Origin: DATAWZ01 sp036266975
GTDB lineage: Bacteria; Actinomycetota; Thermoleophilia; Solirubrobacterales; Solirubrobacteraceae
Reading direction: 5' to 3'
Assembly (NCBI GenBank): GCA_036266975.1
Contig: DATAWZ010000128.1
Span: forward strand, 1 to 29,059
Length of the DNA stretch: 29,059 nucleotides
Position numbers and translations under genes: made by a program. Numbering within the stretch: the stretch's first letter is position 1; the number at the start of each line of letters is the position of its first letter. Below, one piece after another: positions 14,902-22,330 of the stretch. The notes under the pieces were generated by a model. It had not been told where the DNA came from. It did not search any database and saw only the letters and a list, made by a program, of their open reading frames with translations.

Positions 14902-15408
14902 TCAGAAGATCATGCTGATCGCGCCGTTGGGGCTGAGGCGCTCGAGGTCGAGCTCGGCTCGGCGCAGGCGAATGCGAAGGCCCGCGTCGGTGCGGACCAG
15001 CGTGTGCTCGTAACGCCCGACGAAGCTGTCGCGCTCGCCGTGGCGGAAGCGGTGCACGACGACCGAGCACGTCGCGCGCACGGTCTCGCCGTCGTCCGCC
15101 AGCACGCGCACGTTGGTGATCTGCCGGCGGGTGCGCGACCAGGGGAACTCGCGGTGGGCGTGGCGGCTCTTCAGCCGGTTCACCCGCCAGGTCAGACGCA
15201 GGTAGTCGTCGTCGACGAGCACGAGCTCCTCGGCGGGGTTGCCCTGCGGGCGGTCGGTCGAGGGCACGACGAGGCGCCCGTCCGGGGCGAACAGCTCGAG
15301 CCAGTCGTCGAGCTGCCACGCGTCGAGCAGCGCGGCCTCCTCGACGAGGAACTCCTCGACCTCCAGGCGACGCAGCAGGCGCTCGGTGTCCGCGGCAGTG
15401 GCGCTCAC
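14902..15408 (-). CDS. Aromatic-ring-hydroxylating dioxygenase, beta subunit
   Basis: 168 residues, the usual size of the small subunit (NTF2/SnoaL-like fold). Typical segments are the N-terminal EEFLVEEAALLDAWQLDDWL and LFAPDGRLVVPSTD, followed by LKSRHAHREFPWSRTRRQI, NVRV, and the C-terminal LDLERLSPNGAISMIF. It carries no cofactor and stabilises the alpha3beta3 hexamer. The ATG at 15408 overlaps the stop of the SDR gene (15405). It is separated from the alpha-subunit gene only by the SDR gene, an order consistent with one dioxygenase system. Ferredoxin and reductase genes for electron supply are not in the window. Confidence 0.9.
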   Translation of the reverse strand: MSATAADTERLLRRLEVEEFLVEEAALLDAWQLDDWLELFAPDGRLVVPSTDRPQGNPAEELVLVDDDYLRLTWRVNRLKSRHAHREFPWSRTRRQITNVRVLADDGETVRATCSVVVHRFRHGERDSFVGRYEHTLVRTDAGLRIRLRRAELDLERLSPNGAISMIF

Positions 15409-16166
15409 AGCATGCTGCTCCCGCCGTTGACGCTGACGACCTGGCCGGTGATGAACGCGGCCTGCGGCGAGGCGAGGAAGGCGACGGTGGCGGCGACCTC
15501 GTCGACGCTGCCCGCCCGCCCGAGCGGGATCTGCTCGACGGCCAGGTCGAGCATCGCATTCCAGTCCGCCGAGAAGCTCGCGCGGTCGGCGAACATGCGC
15601 TCGACGGCCGCGGTGGAGACGATCGACGGGGCCACGCAGTTGACGGTGATCGAGCGCGGCGCGAGCTCGCGGGCCAGGCCGGTGGTGAGCCCGTGCACGC
15701 CGCCCTTGGCGGCGTTGTACATCGCGTGCAGCAGCAGGCCGTTGCGCACCGACTCGGCGCCGATGTTGACGATCGCCCCGCCCCCGGCCTCGGTGATCGG
15801 CTCGATGGCCGCGCGGCAGCAGTGGATCGTCGTGAGCAGGTTGCGCGAGAGCGTCTCGTTGATCGAGTCCTCGTCGTGCTCCAGGAACGGGCGCAGCACG
15901 CCCCCGCCGGCGTTGTTGATCAGCACGTCCAGCCGACCGAAGGCGCCGAGCGCGACCTGGACGGCGGCCTGCGCGGCGGCGAACGTGCTCAGGTCGCCGC
16001 CGTGGGCCACCGCGCCGGGCAACTCGGCGGCGACCCGCGCCGCGGCCTCGTCGTTGACGTCGGCCACGGCGACGCGCAGCCCGTCGCCGGCGAGACGCCG
16101 GGCGATGCCCTCACCGATGCCGCCGCCGGCCCCGGTGACCAGCGCGACGCGCTCGGTCACGGTCAT
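15405..16166 (-). CDS. Short-chain dehydrogenase/reductase, probable cis-dihydrodiol dehydrogenase
   Basis: 253 residues, classical SDR. NAD(P)-binding TGAGGGIGEG is at residues 11-20, followed by ADVND (acidic end of beta 2, favouring NAD), NNAGGG, the catalytic Ser region NIGAESVRNG, and YNAAK (Tyr about 150, Lys about 154). Placed between the alpha and beta subunits of a ring-hydroxylating dioxygenase with ATGA overlaps on both sides, it most likely rearomatises the cis-dihydrodiol to a catechol (inference from context). Confidence 0.9.
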   Translation of the reverse strand: MTVTERVALVTGAGGGIGEGIARRLAGDGLRVAVADVNDEAAARVAAELPGAVAHGGDLSTFAAAQAAVQVALGAFGRLDVLINNAGGGVLRPFLEHDEDSINETLSRNLLTTIHCCRAAIEPITEAGGGAIVNIGAESVRNGLLLHAMYNAAKGGVHGLTTGLARELAPRSITVNCVAPSIVSTAAVERMFADRASFSADWNAMLDLAVEQIPLGRAGSVDEVAATVAFLASPQAAFITGQVVSVNGGSSML

Positions 16167-17512
16167 GCGACCGCGGGGGCCATCCAGCCCGGCGGCGGCG
16201 CCGCCTCGGCCGCGTCGGCGGGGATCTCATCGTCCCAGCGCTCGATCTCCACATCGGACATCTGCGCCGCCCACTGCCGCCACCAGGTTCGCATCTGCAG
16301 CTCGTCGTCGAACTGCGCCGGGCGGTGCATCCCGCGCGACATGTCGTTGTACTCCTCGCCGCCGGAGCCGAAGCCGATCTGGCACGACTCGAGCGCCTCG
16401 ACGTCGTCCGGGGTGGCAAAGCCGCCGGGCCCGAGGAACTCCAGGAAGTTGCGCAGGCGGGTGTGCAGCCGCTCGCCCTGCTCCTCGGCCGGCGCGATCG
16501 CCCACGCATCGATCTCCATCAGATCGGTCCGGACCGGCCAGAACGTGCGGATCGTGGCGGCCATGATGTCATTGATCACCAGGTTGGGGTAGATGATCAT
16601 GTTGCGGTTCCACTCGCAGATCCGCTCGGCGCGATCGCGGCCGTGGCGCTGCACCATCTCGGCCTTGGTGCGCTCGATCTCCGGTTTGGCCTCCTCGCCC
16701 ATCTGCGGCGCCCAGCGGGCGACCGGGCGCCCCCACGGCGACCAGTACTCGATCACCGCGTGGCCGTTGCCGAGCGAGTAGCCGCGGCCCTTGAGCGCCT
16801 TGCCCCCGCCGCCCAGGCCGCCCGTCGCGATCACGTAGTCGAAGTAGGTCTGGTGGGTGGGCATGCCGTGGTAGCCGTCGACGCTGTTCTCGCACAGCAG
16901 CTTCCAGTTGGCGCGCATCGAGTACCGGTGCGAGCCCTCGGCCACCTTCATCTGCGCGCTCGGGGACTGGTCGATCAGCAGGTCCAGGTACTCGCGCGCG
17001 CCGGCCAGGTAGTCGTACAGGGACATGATGTCCTGCTGCAGGCTCACGAACCAGAAACCGCGGTACTCCTCCAGCCGCGCCACCGGCCGCAGCGAGCGCT
17101 CCCCCTTGACGAAGCACTCCTCGGCGTAGGCGTCCCGACCGGGGATACCGACCAGCTCGCCCTCGGTGGTGTAGGTCCACGCGTGGTAGAAGCACTGGAA
17201 GGCCTTGGCCGTCCCGGCGTCCTGTCGGCAGACGATCGCGCCGCGGTGCGTACAGGTGTTGTGCAGCACGCGCACCACCCCGTCGCGCCCGCGCACGAAG
17301 ATCATCGAGCGCCCGGCGACCCGGCGACGGCGGTAGTCGCCCTCGCCGGGGATCTCCGAGTCGTGCCCGATGTACAGCCACGAGCGCTCGAAGACGCGGC
17401 GACGCTCGCGCTCGAGCACGAGCTCGTCGGTCATCGACGAGCGGTGCACGCGAAAGACGCCGCGCTGCTTGTCGTCGACGACGTACGTCGGGCGGCTGCC
17501 GTTCTCGCTCAT
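16163..17512 (-). CDS. Aromatic-ring-hydroxylating dioxygenase, alpha subunit (Rieske)
   Basis: 449 residues. The Rieske [2Fe-2S] ligands are CTH (about residues 86-88) and CFYH (about 106-109). The mononuclear iron site is in ENSVDGYHGMPTH, with the bridging Asp and two His; a third carboxylate is expected near EALESCQIGF. This is the catalytic subunit that adds O2 across an aromatic ring. The first 17 bases of the gene are duplicated in tandem directly upstream (17513-17529), so the ATG coupled to the stop of the extradiol gene is now that of a six-codon mini-ORF (MSENGR) whose stop overlaps the true ATG at 17512. Substrate not predictable; a carboxylated or alkyl aromatic is plausible. Confidence 0.92.
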   Translation of the reverse strand: MSENGSRPTYVVDDKQRGVFRVHRSSMTDELVLERERRRVFERSWLYIGHDSEIPGEGDYRRRRVAGRSMIFVRGRDGVVRVLHNTCTHRGAIVCRQDAGTAKAFQCFYHAWTYTTEGELVGIPGRDAYAEECFVKGERSLRPVARLEEYRGFWFVSLQQDIMSLYDYLAGAREYLDLLIDQSPSAQMKVAEGSHRYSMRANWKLLCENSVDGYHGMPTHQTYFDYVIATGGLGGGGKALKGRGYSLGNGHAVIEYWSPWGRPVARWAPQMGEEAKPEIERTKAEMVQRHGRDRAERICEWNRNMIIYPNLVINDIMAATIRTFWPVRTDLMEIDAWAIAPAEEQGERLHTRLRNFLEFLGPGGFATPDDVEALESCQIGFGSGGEEYNDMSRGMHRPAQFDDELQMRTWWRQWAAQMSDVEIERWDDEIPADAAEAAPPPGWMAPAVA

Positions 17513-17529
17513 CTGCCGTTCTCGCTCAT
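17496..17529 (-). repeat. Perfect 17-bp tandem duplication of the alpha-subunit start, forming a mini-ORF
   Basis: On the minus strand the 17 bases ATGAGCGAGAACGGCAG occur at 17529-17513 and again at 17512-17496 with no gap. The upstream ATG overlaps the stop of the extradiol dioxygenase gene (ATGA) and reads M-S-E-N-G-R-stop; that stop overlaps the second ATG, again as ATGA. Because 17 leaves remainder 2 on division by 3 and the gene begins ATGA, the duplication automatically keeps a coupled chain. Confidence 0.9.
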
Positions 17530-18482
17530 CGGTTCGCGGTGGCCGGCTCCCCGAGCGCGGTGCCGAAGCGGAAGCTCTCGGGCAGCGGCGTGCCCCACAT
17601 GCTGTTGCCCAGGTGCCCGATCTCCGGGCCCCACTCGATCGCCTTCCAGTCGGGATCGAAGATCAGCATCCCGCCCGTCCAGATCTCCATGCGGTTGCCC
17701 GAGGGCTCCTTGAAGTACAGGAACGTCGCCCCGCTCGTGCCGTGCTTGCCCGGGCCCCACTCGATCTCGAAGCCGTGGTCCACGAGGATCGTCGCCGCCC
17801 GCAGGACCTCGTCGATCGTGTCGGCGTAGTAGGCGACGTGGTGCAGCAGCCCGCCGGTCTGCATCGCGTTCCTGGTCACCGCGGTCTCGTGGGAGACGTT
17901 GTTGCACGACAGCCACGAGCCCCAGCGCGTCCCGTCGGGCCCGAAGACGAAGTAGTTGTGCCGGATCCCGAGCACCTCGGAGAGGAACTCCTGCTCGGCG
18001 ATGACGTCGTCGACGATGAACGTGACGTGGTCGAAGCGGCGCGGCGCGGCGCCGGTGAGCGGGATGCGGCTCGGGTGGCTGGCCATGCGCGAGACCTGCT
18101 CCCCGCTGGCCTGGTAGTAGTCGACCTCCCAGTAGAGCTCGAACGGCAGCCCGCCCGGGGTCGTGAAGCGGTAGGCGTCGCCGTGGCCGGTGATCGTGGC
18201 GCCGTCGACCTCGTGCACGGTGATCCCGCGCTGCTCGATCCCGACGCGCAACTCGTCGGCGTCCTGCTTGCGGGGCACGCGCCAGCCCAGGTGCGCGAGG
18301 CCCGGCTCGTCGGACTTGGTGAGCACCAGCGTGTGGTGATCCCAGTCCTGCCAGGCGCGCAGGAACAGGCGGTCCTCGTGACGTTCGGAGACCTGCAGGC
18401 CCATGATCTCGGTGAAGAAGGCGCTCGACGCCTCCAGATCGGGGACCAGCAGCTCCGCATGTCCGAGGTGTGAGATGGGCAT
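17526..18482 (-). CDS. Extradiol ring-cleavage dioxygenase, two-domain VOC family (catechol 2,3-dioxygenase type)
   Basis: 318 residues with the two-domain vicinal-oxygen-chelate build. The active iron ligands sit in the C-terminal domain: His in RRFDHVTF (about 152), His in GLLHHVAYY (about 214) and Glu in NRMEIWTGG (about 265). It cleaves a catechol next to the hydroxyl groups to a yellow muconic semialdehyde-type product. The start ATG at 18482 is 67 bases downstream of an IclR-like site (18550-18566), making this the first gene of the minus-strand aromatic arm. The stop overlaps the mini-ORF in front of the dioxygenase alpha subunit. Confidence 0.9.
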   Translation of the reverse strand: MPISHLGHAELLVPDLEASSAFFTEIMGLQVSERHEDRLFLRAWQDWDHHTLVLTKSDEPGLAHLGWRVPRKQDADELRVGIEQRGITVHEVDGATITGHGDAYRFTTPGGLPFELYWEVDYYQASGEQVSRMASHPSRIPLTGAAPRRFDHVTFIVDDVIAEQEFLSEVLGIRHNYFVFGPDGTRWGSWLSCNNVSHETAVTRNAMQTGGLLHHVAYYADTIDEVLRAATILVDHGFEIEWGPGKHGTSGATFLYFKEPSGNRMEIWTGGMLIFDPDWKAIEWGPEIGHLGNSMWGTPLPESFRFGTALGEPATANR

Positions 18483-18549
18483 GGCTCAGGCTCCCTCCGC
18501 GCGGTTGACATCGTAGGCGTACCGCGCCGGCCCGTGGCCGACAAGTGCA

Positions 18550-18566
18550 GTCCAGATTATTGGGAC
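18550..18566. promoter_or_regulatory. Putative IclR operator upstream of the extradiol dioxygenase arm
   Basis: GTCCAGATTATTGGGAC matches 19320-19336 at 13 of 17 positions (shared pattern GTCCAnnTTATnnGGAC) with GTCC/GGAC as inverted ends. It overlaps the last codons of the IclR gene and lies 67 bases before the start of the extradiol gene (18482), a suitable place to control the minus-strand arm. The AT-rich core stands out in this GC-rich DNA. Confidence 0.6.
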
Positions 18567-19312
18567 GCGCTGGCGCGCAGCCGCCGCGACACCGACGCGC
18601 TCGCGCTGATGATCGTGCTGCGGTAGGCCCCCTCGCTCTGCAGGAAGCGCGCGGTCGGCGCGGAGATGCTCATCGCGGCGGCGACGAGCCCGTCGCCGTC
18701 GTACACCGGCGCGGCCACGCAGCACAGGCCGACCTGCACCTCCTCGCGGTCGACCGAGACCCCGTCGCGGCGGATGCGGTGCAGCTCGGCGTAGAGCTCG
18801 TCGCGCTCGCCGATCGTCGCCGGCGTGAAGCGCGGCATCCCGTGGCGGTCGAGGATCGCGTCCAGCTGGCCGGGCTCGAGGTGGGCGAGCAGCAGCTTGC
18901 CCACGCCCGTGCAGTGCGCCGGCAGGACCGCGCCGACCTCCGACACCGGGATCTCGACCGCGCGCGACCCCTGCACCCGGTCCACGTAGACCACGCGGCC
19001 GGCGTCGAGGGCGGCGACGTGGATCATCTCGCCGCAGTGGCGGGCGAGCCGCAGCGCCATCTCGTGGGCGAGCGGGCGCAGGGCGTCTGCGCCGTTGACC
19101 AGCCGCTCGAGCTCGAGCGCGCGCCAGCCGATGCAGTAGCGCCCGGCGGCGGTCCGGCGCAGCAGGCCGATCTCGGCCATCGAGGACATCAGCAGGTGAG
19201 CCTTGGACTTACCCATGTCCAGGCACGCGGCGACCTCGGTGGGACCGCGCTCGGCGTGTTCGGGGTCGTACAGGTCGAGAATGCGGCCGACGTTCTGGAT
19301 GGTCAGGAGCAT
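18557..19312 (-). CDS. IclR-family transcriptional regulator
   Basis: 251 residues from the ATG at 19312 (MLLTIQNVGRILDLYDPEHA). The open frame continues upstream to 19369, but that would put the operator inside the gene, so the downstream ATG is preferred. An N-terminal winged helix (GPTEVAACLDMGKSKAHLLMSSM) is followed by the IclR effector domain (EMIHVAALDAGRVVYVDRVQG, LPAHCTGVGKLLLAHL, AAPVYDGDGLVAAAMSISAP). It lies between the two arms of the meta-cleavage cluster, with matching palindromes at its 5' end and 3' end, so it very likely controls itself, the divergent hydratase arm and the dioxygenase arm. The effector is probably a pathway intermediate (inference). Confidence 0.9.
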   Translation of the reverse strand: MLLTIQNVGRILDLYDPEHAERGPTEVAACLDMGKSKAHLLMSSMAEIGLLRRTAAGRYCIGWRALELERLVNGADALRPLAHEMALRLARHCGEMIHVAALDAGRVVYVDRVQGSRAVEIPVSEVGAVLPAHCTGVGKLLLAHLEPGQLDAILDRHGMPRFTPATIGERDELYAELHRIRRDGVSVDREEVQVGLCCVAAPVYDGDGLVAAAMSISAPTARFLQSEGAYRSTIISASASVSRRLRASASQ

Positions 19313-19319
19313 CTCCGCT

Positions 19320-19336
19320 GTCCATGTTATATGGAC
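19320..19336. promoter_or_regulatory. Putative IclR operator between regulator and hydratase genes
   Basis: GTCCATGTTATATGGAC is a perfect palindrome with six-base arms (19320-19325 and 19331-19336) around GTTAT. It lies eight bases from the regulator start (19312) and 42 bases from the hydratase start (19378), so binding should affect both. It shares the GTCCAnnTTATnnGGAC pattern with 18550-18566. Confidence 0.7.
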
Positions 19337-19377
19337 ACTGGTTGCGAGCCTCCCGCGATCTGTGACCAAATGGCGCG

Positions 19378-20169
19378 ATGCCCGACGACCGTCTCGATGC
19401 GCTCGCGGCTGCGCTGTTCGCCGCCTTCTCGAGCGGCGAGCCGATCGACCCGATCAGCGAGTCCGATCCGCAGCTCGACGTCAACGCTGCCTACGCGGTC
19501 CAGGAGCGGGTGATCGAGGGCCATCGCGACGCCGGCCGGCGCGTCACCGGGCGCAAGATCGGCCTGACCAGCGTGGCCATTCAGCGCCAGCTCGGGGTCG
19601 ACCAGCCCGACACCGGCGTGCTCTTCGACACGCTGACCTACCGCTCGGGCGAGCGCCTCTGCCTGGCGGACCTGAGGCCGATCATCCCGCGCATCGAGGG
19701 CGAGATCGGGTTCATCCTGGCCAAGCCGATCGCCGGCCCGGGCGTGCGCGCGCAGGACGTCCGCGACGCGACGCTGGGGCTGATGCCGGTCTTCGAGCTG
19801 ATCGACTCGCGCATCCGCGACTGGAAGATCACGCTGGTGGACACGGTCGCCGACAACGCCTCGTGCCTGGGCGCGGTCATCGGCGACCACGTCGGCCTCG
19901 CCGACGCCGGGCCGCTGGAGCACACCAAGATGGTGCTGATGCGCGACGGCGAGCCGCTCGCCGCCGGCGAGGGCAGCGCGGTCCTCGGCGACCCGGCCGA
20001 GGCGGTCGCGTGGCTGGCCAATGAGCTCGGCCGCCGCGGCGAGCAGCTGCCGGCCGGCGAGCCGATCCTTTCGGGCTCGCTCACCGCCGCGGTCGACGCC
20101 ACCCCCGGCCGCTACGTCGCCGACTTCGGCGCCCTGCTGGGCGCCGTCGAGATCGAGCTCGCGCCATGA
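19378..20169 (+). CDS. 2-keto-4-pentenoate hydratase family protein
   Basis: 263 residues, full length for the MhpD/XylJ/TesE-type hydratase. Conserved parts are DVNAAYAVQERVIEGHRDAG, VTGRKIGLTS, ARPIIPRIEGEIGFILAKPI-like sequence (LRPIIPRIEGEIGFILAKP), ELIDSRIRDWKI, DNASCLGAVIG and LANELGRRGEQLPAGEPIL. It adds water to a 2-hydroxypenta-2,4-dienoate to give 4-hydroxy-2-oxovalerate. First gene of the plus-strand arm, directly after the IclR operator. Its stop overlaps an ATG at 20166 (ATGA) that belongs to a truncated copy of the next gene's 5' end. Confidence 0.92.
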   Translation: MPDDRLDALAAALFAAFSSGEPIDPISESDPQLDVNAAYAVQERVIEGHRDAGRRVTGRKIGLTSVAIQRQLGVDQPDTGVLFDTLTYRSGERLCLADLRPIIPRIEGEIGFILAKPIAGPGVRAQDVRDATLGLMPVFELIDSRIRDWKITLVDTVADNASCLGAVIGDHVGLADAGPLEHTKMVLMRDGEPLAAGEGSAVLGDPAEAVAWLANELGRRGEQLPAGEPILSGSLTAAVDATPGRYVADFGALLGAVEIELAP

Positions 20170-20330
20170 GTGACCCCATCGCCGTCGGCATCCTCGGAAC
20201 CGGGAACACGCTGCGGATCCTTCGTCCGTCCCCGCCTTCGGCTGCAGGCGACGAAGGACCCTCCGCCGGCCGAGGATTCGGGTCGTGGGCGCTCTTCATG
20301 CGCGGGGCGCCGACGAGGGGACGCCCATGA
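20166..20330 (+). pseudogene. 54-codon mini-ORF: duplicated 5' end of the acetaldehyde dehydrogenase gene
   Basis: The first 14 residues (MSDPIAVGILGTGN) copy the start of the dehydrogenase (MSEPVAVGILGTGN); 20179-20208 and 20340-20369 are identical over 30 bases. The copy then diverges into unrelated sequence with a hairpin, and ends with a TGA at 20328-20330 that overlaps the true ATG at 20327. Its own ATG overlaps the hydratase stop. It has the look of an aborted Rossmann start, not a working enzyme; it might serve as a coupling leader. Confidence 0.8.
20218..20258. repeat. Hairpin inside the duplicated 5' region
   Basis: The arms TCCTTCGTC (20218-20226) and GACGAAGGA (20250-20258) are perfect nine-base complements around a 23-base loop. 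It lies in the part of 20166-20326 that is not copied from the dehydrogenase gene, so it may be part of an inserted element. It is not followed by a T-run, so it is not a classical terminator. Confidence 0.6.
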
Positions 20331-21235
20331 GCGAGCCGGTCGCCGTCGGCATCCTCGGAACCGGGAACATCGGGACCGACCTGCTCATGAAGTTACGCGC
20401 GGTGCCCGAGGTGCGCGTGGCGATGTTCGCCGGCATCGAGCCCGCCTCGGAGGGGATCGCCCGCGCGGCGGCGCTCGGCGTGCTCACCTCGGCCGAGGGC
20501 ATCGAGGCGATCCTCGCGGAGGAGGAGATCCGGATCGTCTTCGACGCGACCTCGGCTTACGCGCACCGCGAGGCCGCCCCGCGCCTGCGCGAGGCGGGCA
20601 AGATCGCGATCGACCTGACCCCGGCCGCGCTCGGCCCGCTCGTCGTGCCCGCGGTGAACCTCCACGAGCACGCCGGCGCGCCCAACGTCAATCTCATCAC
20701 CTGCGGCGGGCAGGCGATCGTGCCGATCGTCGACGCGATCAACCGCGTCGCGCCGCTGCGCTACGCCGAGATGGTCTCGACCATCGCCAGCCTCTCCGCT
20801 GGGCCGGGCACGCGCCGCAACATCGACGAGTTCACCCGCACCACCGCGCGGGCGATGGAGGTCGTCGGCGGCGCCCAGCAGGGCAAGGCGATCATCGTCC
20901 TGAACCCGGCCGACCCGCCGATCCTCATGCGCAACACGCTGTACGCCGTGCCGAGCGGAGCTACGCTCGACGAGCAGGCGGTCGCCGACGCCGTGCAGCG
21001 CCGCGTGGACGAGGTCGCGGCCTACGTGCCCGGCTACCGGCTGAAGTCGCCGGTGGTGATCGACGAGCAGCAAACGCGCTGGGGGCGCGTGCCGGTCGCC
21101 GTGGTGCTGCTGGAGGTGCAGGGCGCGGGCGACTTCCTGCCCGAGTACGCGGGCAACCTGGACATCATGACCGCGGCCGCGTGCCGGGTCGGCCGCAGCA
21201 TGGCGGCCTCGCTGCGCGAGGGAGCGTTCACATGA
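20327..21235 (+). CDS. mhpF: Acetaldehyde dehydrogenase (acylating)
   Basis: 302 residues, usual length for the MhpF/BphJ/HsaG-type enzyme. The Rossmann motif GILGTGNIGTDL is at residues 8-19 and the catalytic Cys in NLITCGGQA is residue 126. It converts the aldehyde released by the partner aldolase to the acyl-CoA with NAD and CoA, with channelling between the two subunits (family knowledge). I chose the ATG at 20327 because GAGGGG lies just upstream and the N-terminus matches the family; a GTG at 20285 in the same frame is unlikely. The symbol names the family; an orthologue of bphJ or hsaG type is equally possible. Confidence 0.93.
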   Translation: MSEPVAVGILGTGNIGTDLLMKLRAVPEVRVAMFAGIEPASEGIARAAALGVLTSAEGIEAILAEEEIRIVFDATSAYAHREAAPRLREAGKIAIDLTPAALGPLVVPAVNLHEHAGAPNVNLITCGGQAIVPIVDAINRVAPLRYAEMVSTIASLSAGPGTRRNIDEFTRTTARAMEVVGGAQQGKAIIVLNPADPPILMRNTLYAVPSGATLDEQAVADAVQRRVDEVAAYVPGYRLKSPVVIDEQQTRWGRVPVAVVLLEVQGAGDFLPEYAGNLDIMTAAACRVGRSMAASLREGAFT

Positions 21236-21300
21236 CCTCGGTGTCGCGATCGCCGACCTGGCGCGGCGCGCCCGACAACGCGATCGGGGAGCCCGCATGA
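21232..21300 (+). CDS. 22-codon mini-ORF bridging dehydrogenase and aldolase genes
   Basis: The ATG (21232) overlaps the dehydrogenase stop and the TGA (21298-21300) overlaps the aldolase ATG at 21297, so ribosomes could pass through it from gene to gene. The peptide would start MTSVSRSPTWRGAP. It shows no similarity to the start of either neighbour, unlike the mini-ORFs at 17513-17529 and 20166-20330. It may be only a by-product of high GC content; a GGGGA site before the aldolase ATG would allow independent starts. Confidence 0.35.
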   Translation: MTSVSRSPTWRGAPDNAIGEPA

Positions 21301-22313
21301 GTGTCAAGGGCCCGCTGGTCTGCGACACCACGCTGCGCGACGGCTCGCACCCGATGCGCCACCGCTTCGAGCCCGACCAGGTGCGCGCGATCGCCGCGGC
21401 GCTGGACCGCGGGGGCGTGCCGATGATCGAGGTTGCCCACGGCGACGGGCTTGGCGGCTCCTCGCTGCAGTACGGCCAGTCCGCGCACGACGAGCTCGAC
21501 CTGATCGCCTGCGCGAGTGAGAGCGTCGACCGCGCCGTGATCGCCGTGCTGCTGATCCCGGGGATCGGCACCCGCGAGCACCTCGCCGCCGCCTACGAGC
21601 GCGGCGCGCGGGCGGTGCGGATCGCCACCCACTGCACCGAGGCGGACATCTCCGAGCAGCACTTCCACACCGCGCGCGAGCTCGGGATGGAGGCGATCGG
21701 CTTTCTGATGATGAGCCACATGCTCGAGCCCGCCCCGCTGGCCGAGCAGGCCGCGCTGATGGCCAGCTATGGCGCCCAGGCGGTGTACATCGTGGACTCG
21801 GCCGGCGCGCTCGTGCCCTCCGGAGCGCGCCAGCGGACGAGCGCGCTGCGCGAGGTGATCGTCGACGTCGGCTTTCACGCCCACAACAACCTCGGGCTCG
21901 CGGTCGGCAACACGGTGGCGGCGATCGAGGCGGGCGCCGAGCGAATCGACGGCTGCCTGCGCGGCCTGGGCGCCGGCGCGGGCAATGCGGCGACCGAGCT
22001 GCTCGCCGCCACCCTGGACCGGATGGGCTACGACACGCCGCTGGACACCTTCGCGCTCTCGGACGCCGCCGAGCACGTCGTGCTGCCGTTGATGCCCTTT
22101 CAGCCTTTCCCCGACCGCGAGTCGCTCGCGATCGGCTACGCCGGCGTCTACTCGACCTTCCTGCTCCACGCCAAGCGCCACGGCGAGCGGCTCGGCCTCG
22201 ATCCGCGCGAGATCCTCGTCGAGCTCGGCCGCCGCAAGGCGGTCGCCGGTCAGGAGGACTGGATCGTCGACGTCGCCCAGGATCTCGCGGGCGCGCGCGC
22301 GAGCGCGCCGTAG
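21297..22313 (+). CDS. mhpE: 4-hydroxy-2-oxovalerate aldolase
   Basis: 338 residues, DmpG/BphI/HsaF-type. The HMGL-like barrel starts with CDTTLRDGSHPMRHRF (residues 9-24), the metal-binding HAHNN is at about 194-198 with NLGLAVGNT, and the C-terminal DmpG communication domain follows (LAATLDRMGYDT, then the VYSTFLLHAKRH segment). It splits 4-hydroxy-2-oxoacids to pyruvate and an aldehyde that passes to the dehydrogenase encoded just upstream. Last gene of the plus arm; it converges on the LOG-family gene with 17 bases between the stops. Confidence 0.94.
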   Translation: MSVKGPLVCDTTLRDGSHPMRHRFEPDQVRAIAAALDRGGVPMIEVAHGDGLGGSSLQYGQSAHDELDLIACASESVDRAVIAVLLIPGIGTREHLAAAYERGARAVRIATHCTEADISEQHFHTARELGMEAIGFLMMSHMLEPAPLAEQAALMASYGAQAVYIVDSAGALVPSGARQRTSALREVIVDVGFHAHNNLGLAVGNTVAAIEAGAERIDGCLRGLGAGAGNAATELLAATLDRMGYDTPLDTFALSDAAEHVVLPLMPFQPFPDRESLAIGYAGVYSTFLLHAKRHGERLGLDPREILVELGRRKAVAGQEDWIVDVAQDLAGARASAP

Positions 22314-22330
22314 CGCTCAGCGCTCAGGGC

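Noticed and set aside
20170..21300. A 376-codon frame through the acetaldehyde dehydrogenase region
   Set aside because: It is a shadow frame of the dehydrogenase; only its last 22 codons are considered as the separate mini-ORF.
22314..22330. CGCTCAG repeats between the convergent aldolase and LOG genes as a terminator
   Set aside because: The repeats are direct, not inverted, and there is no T-run.
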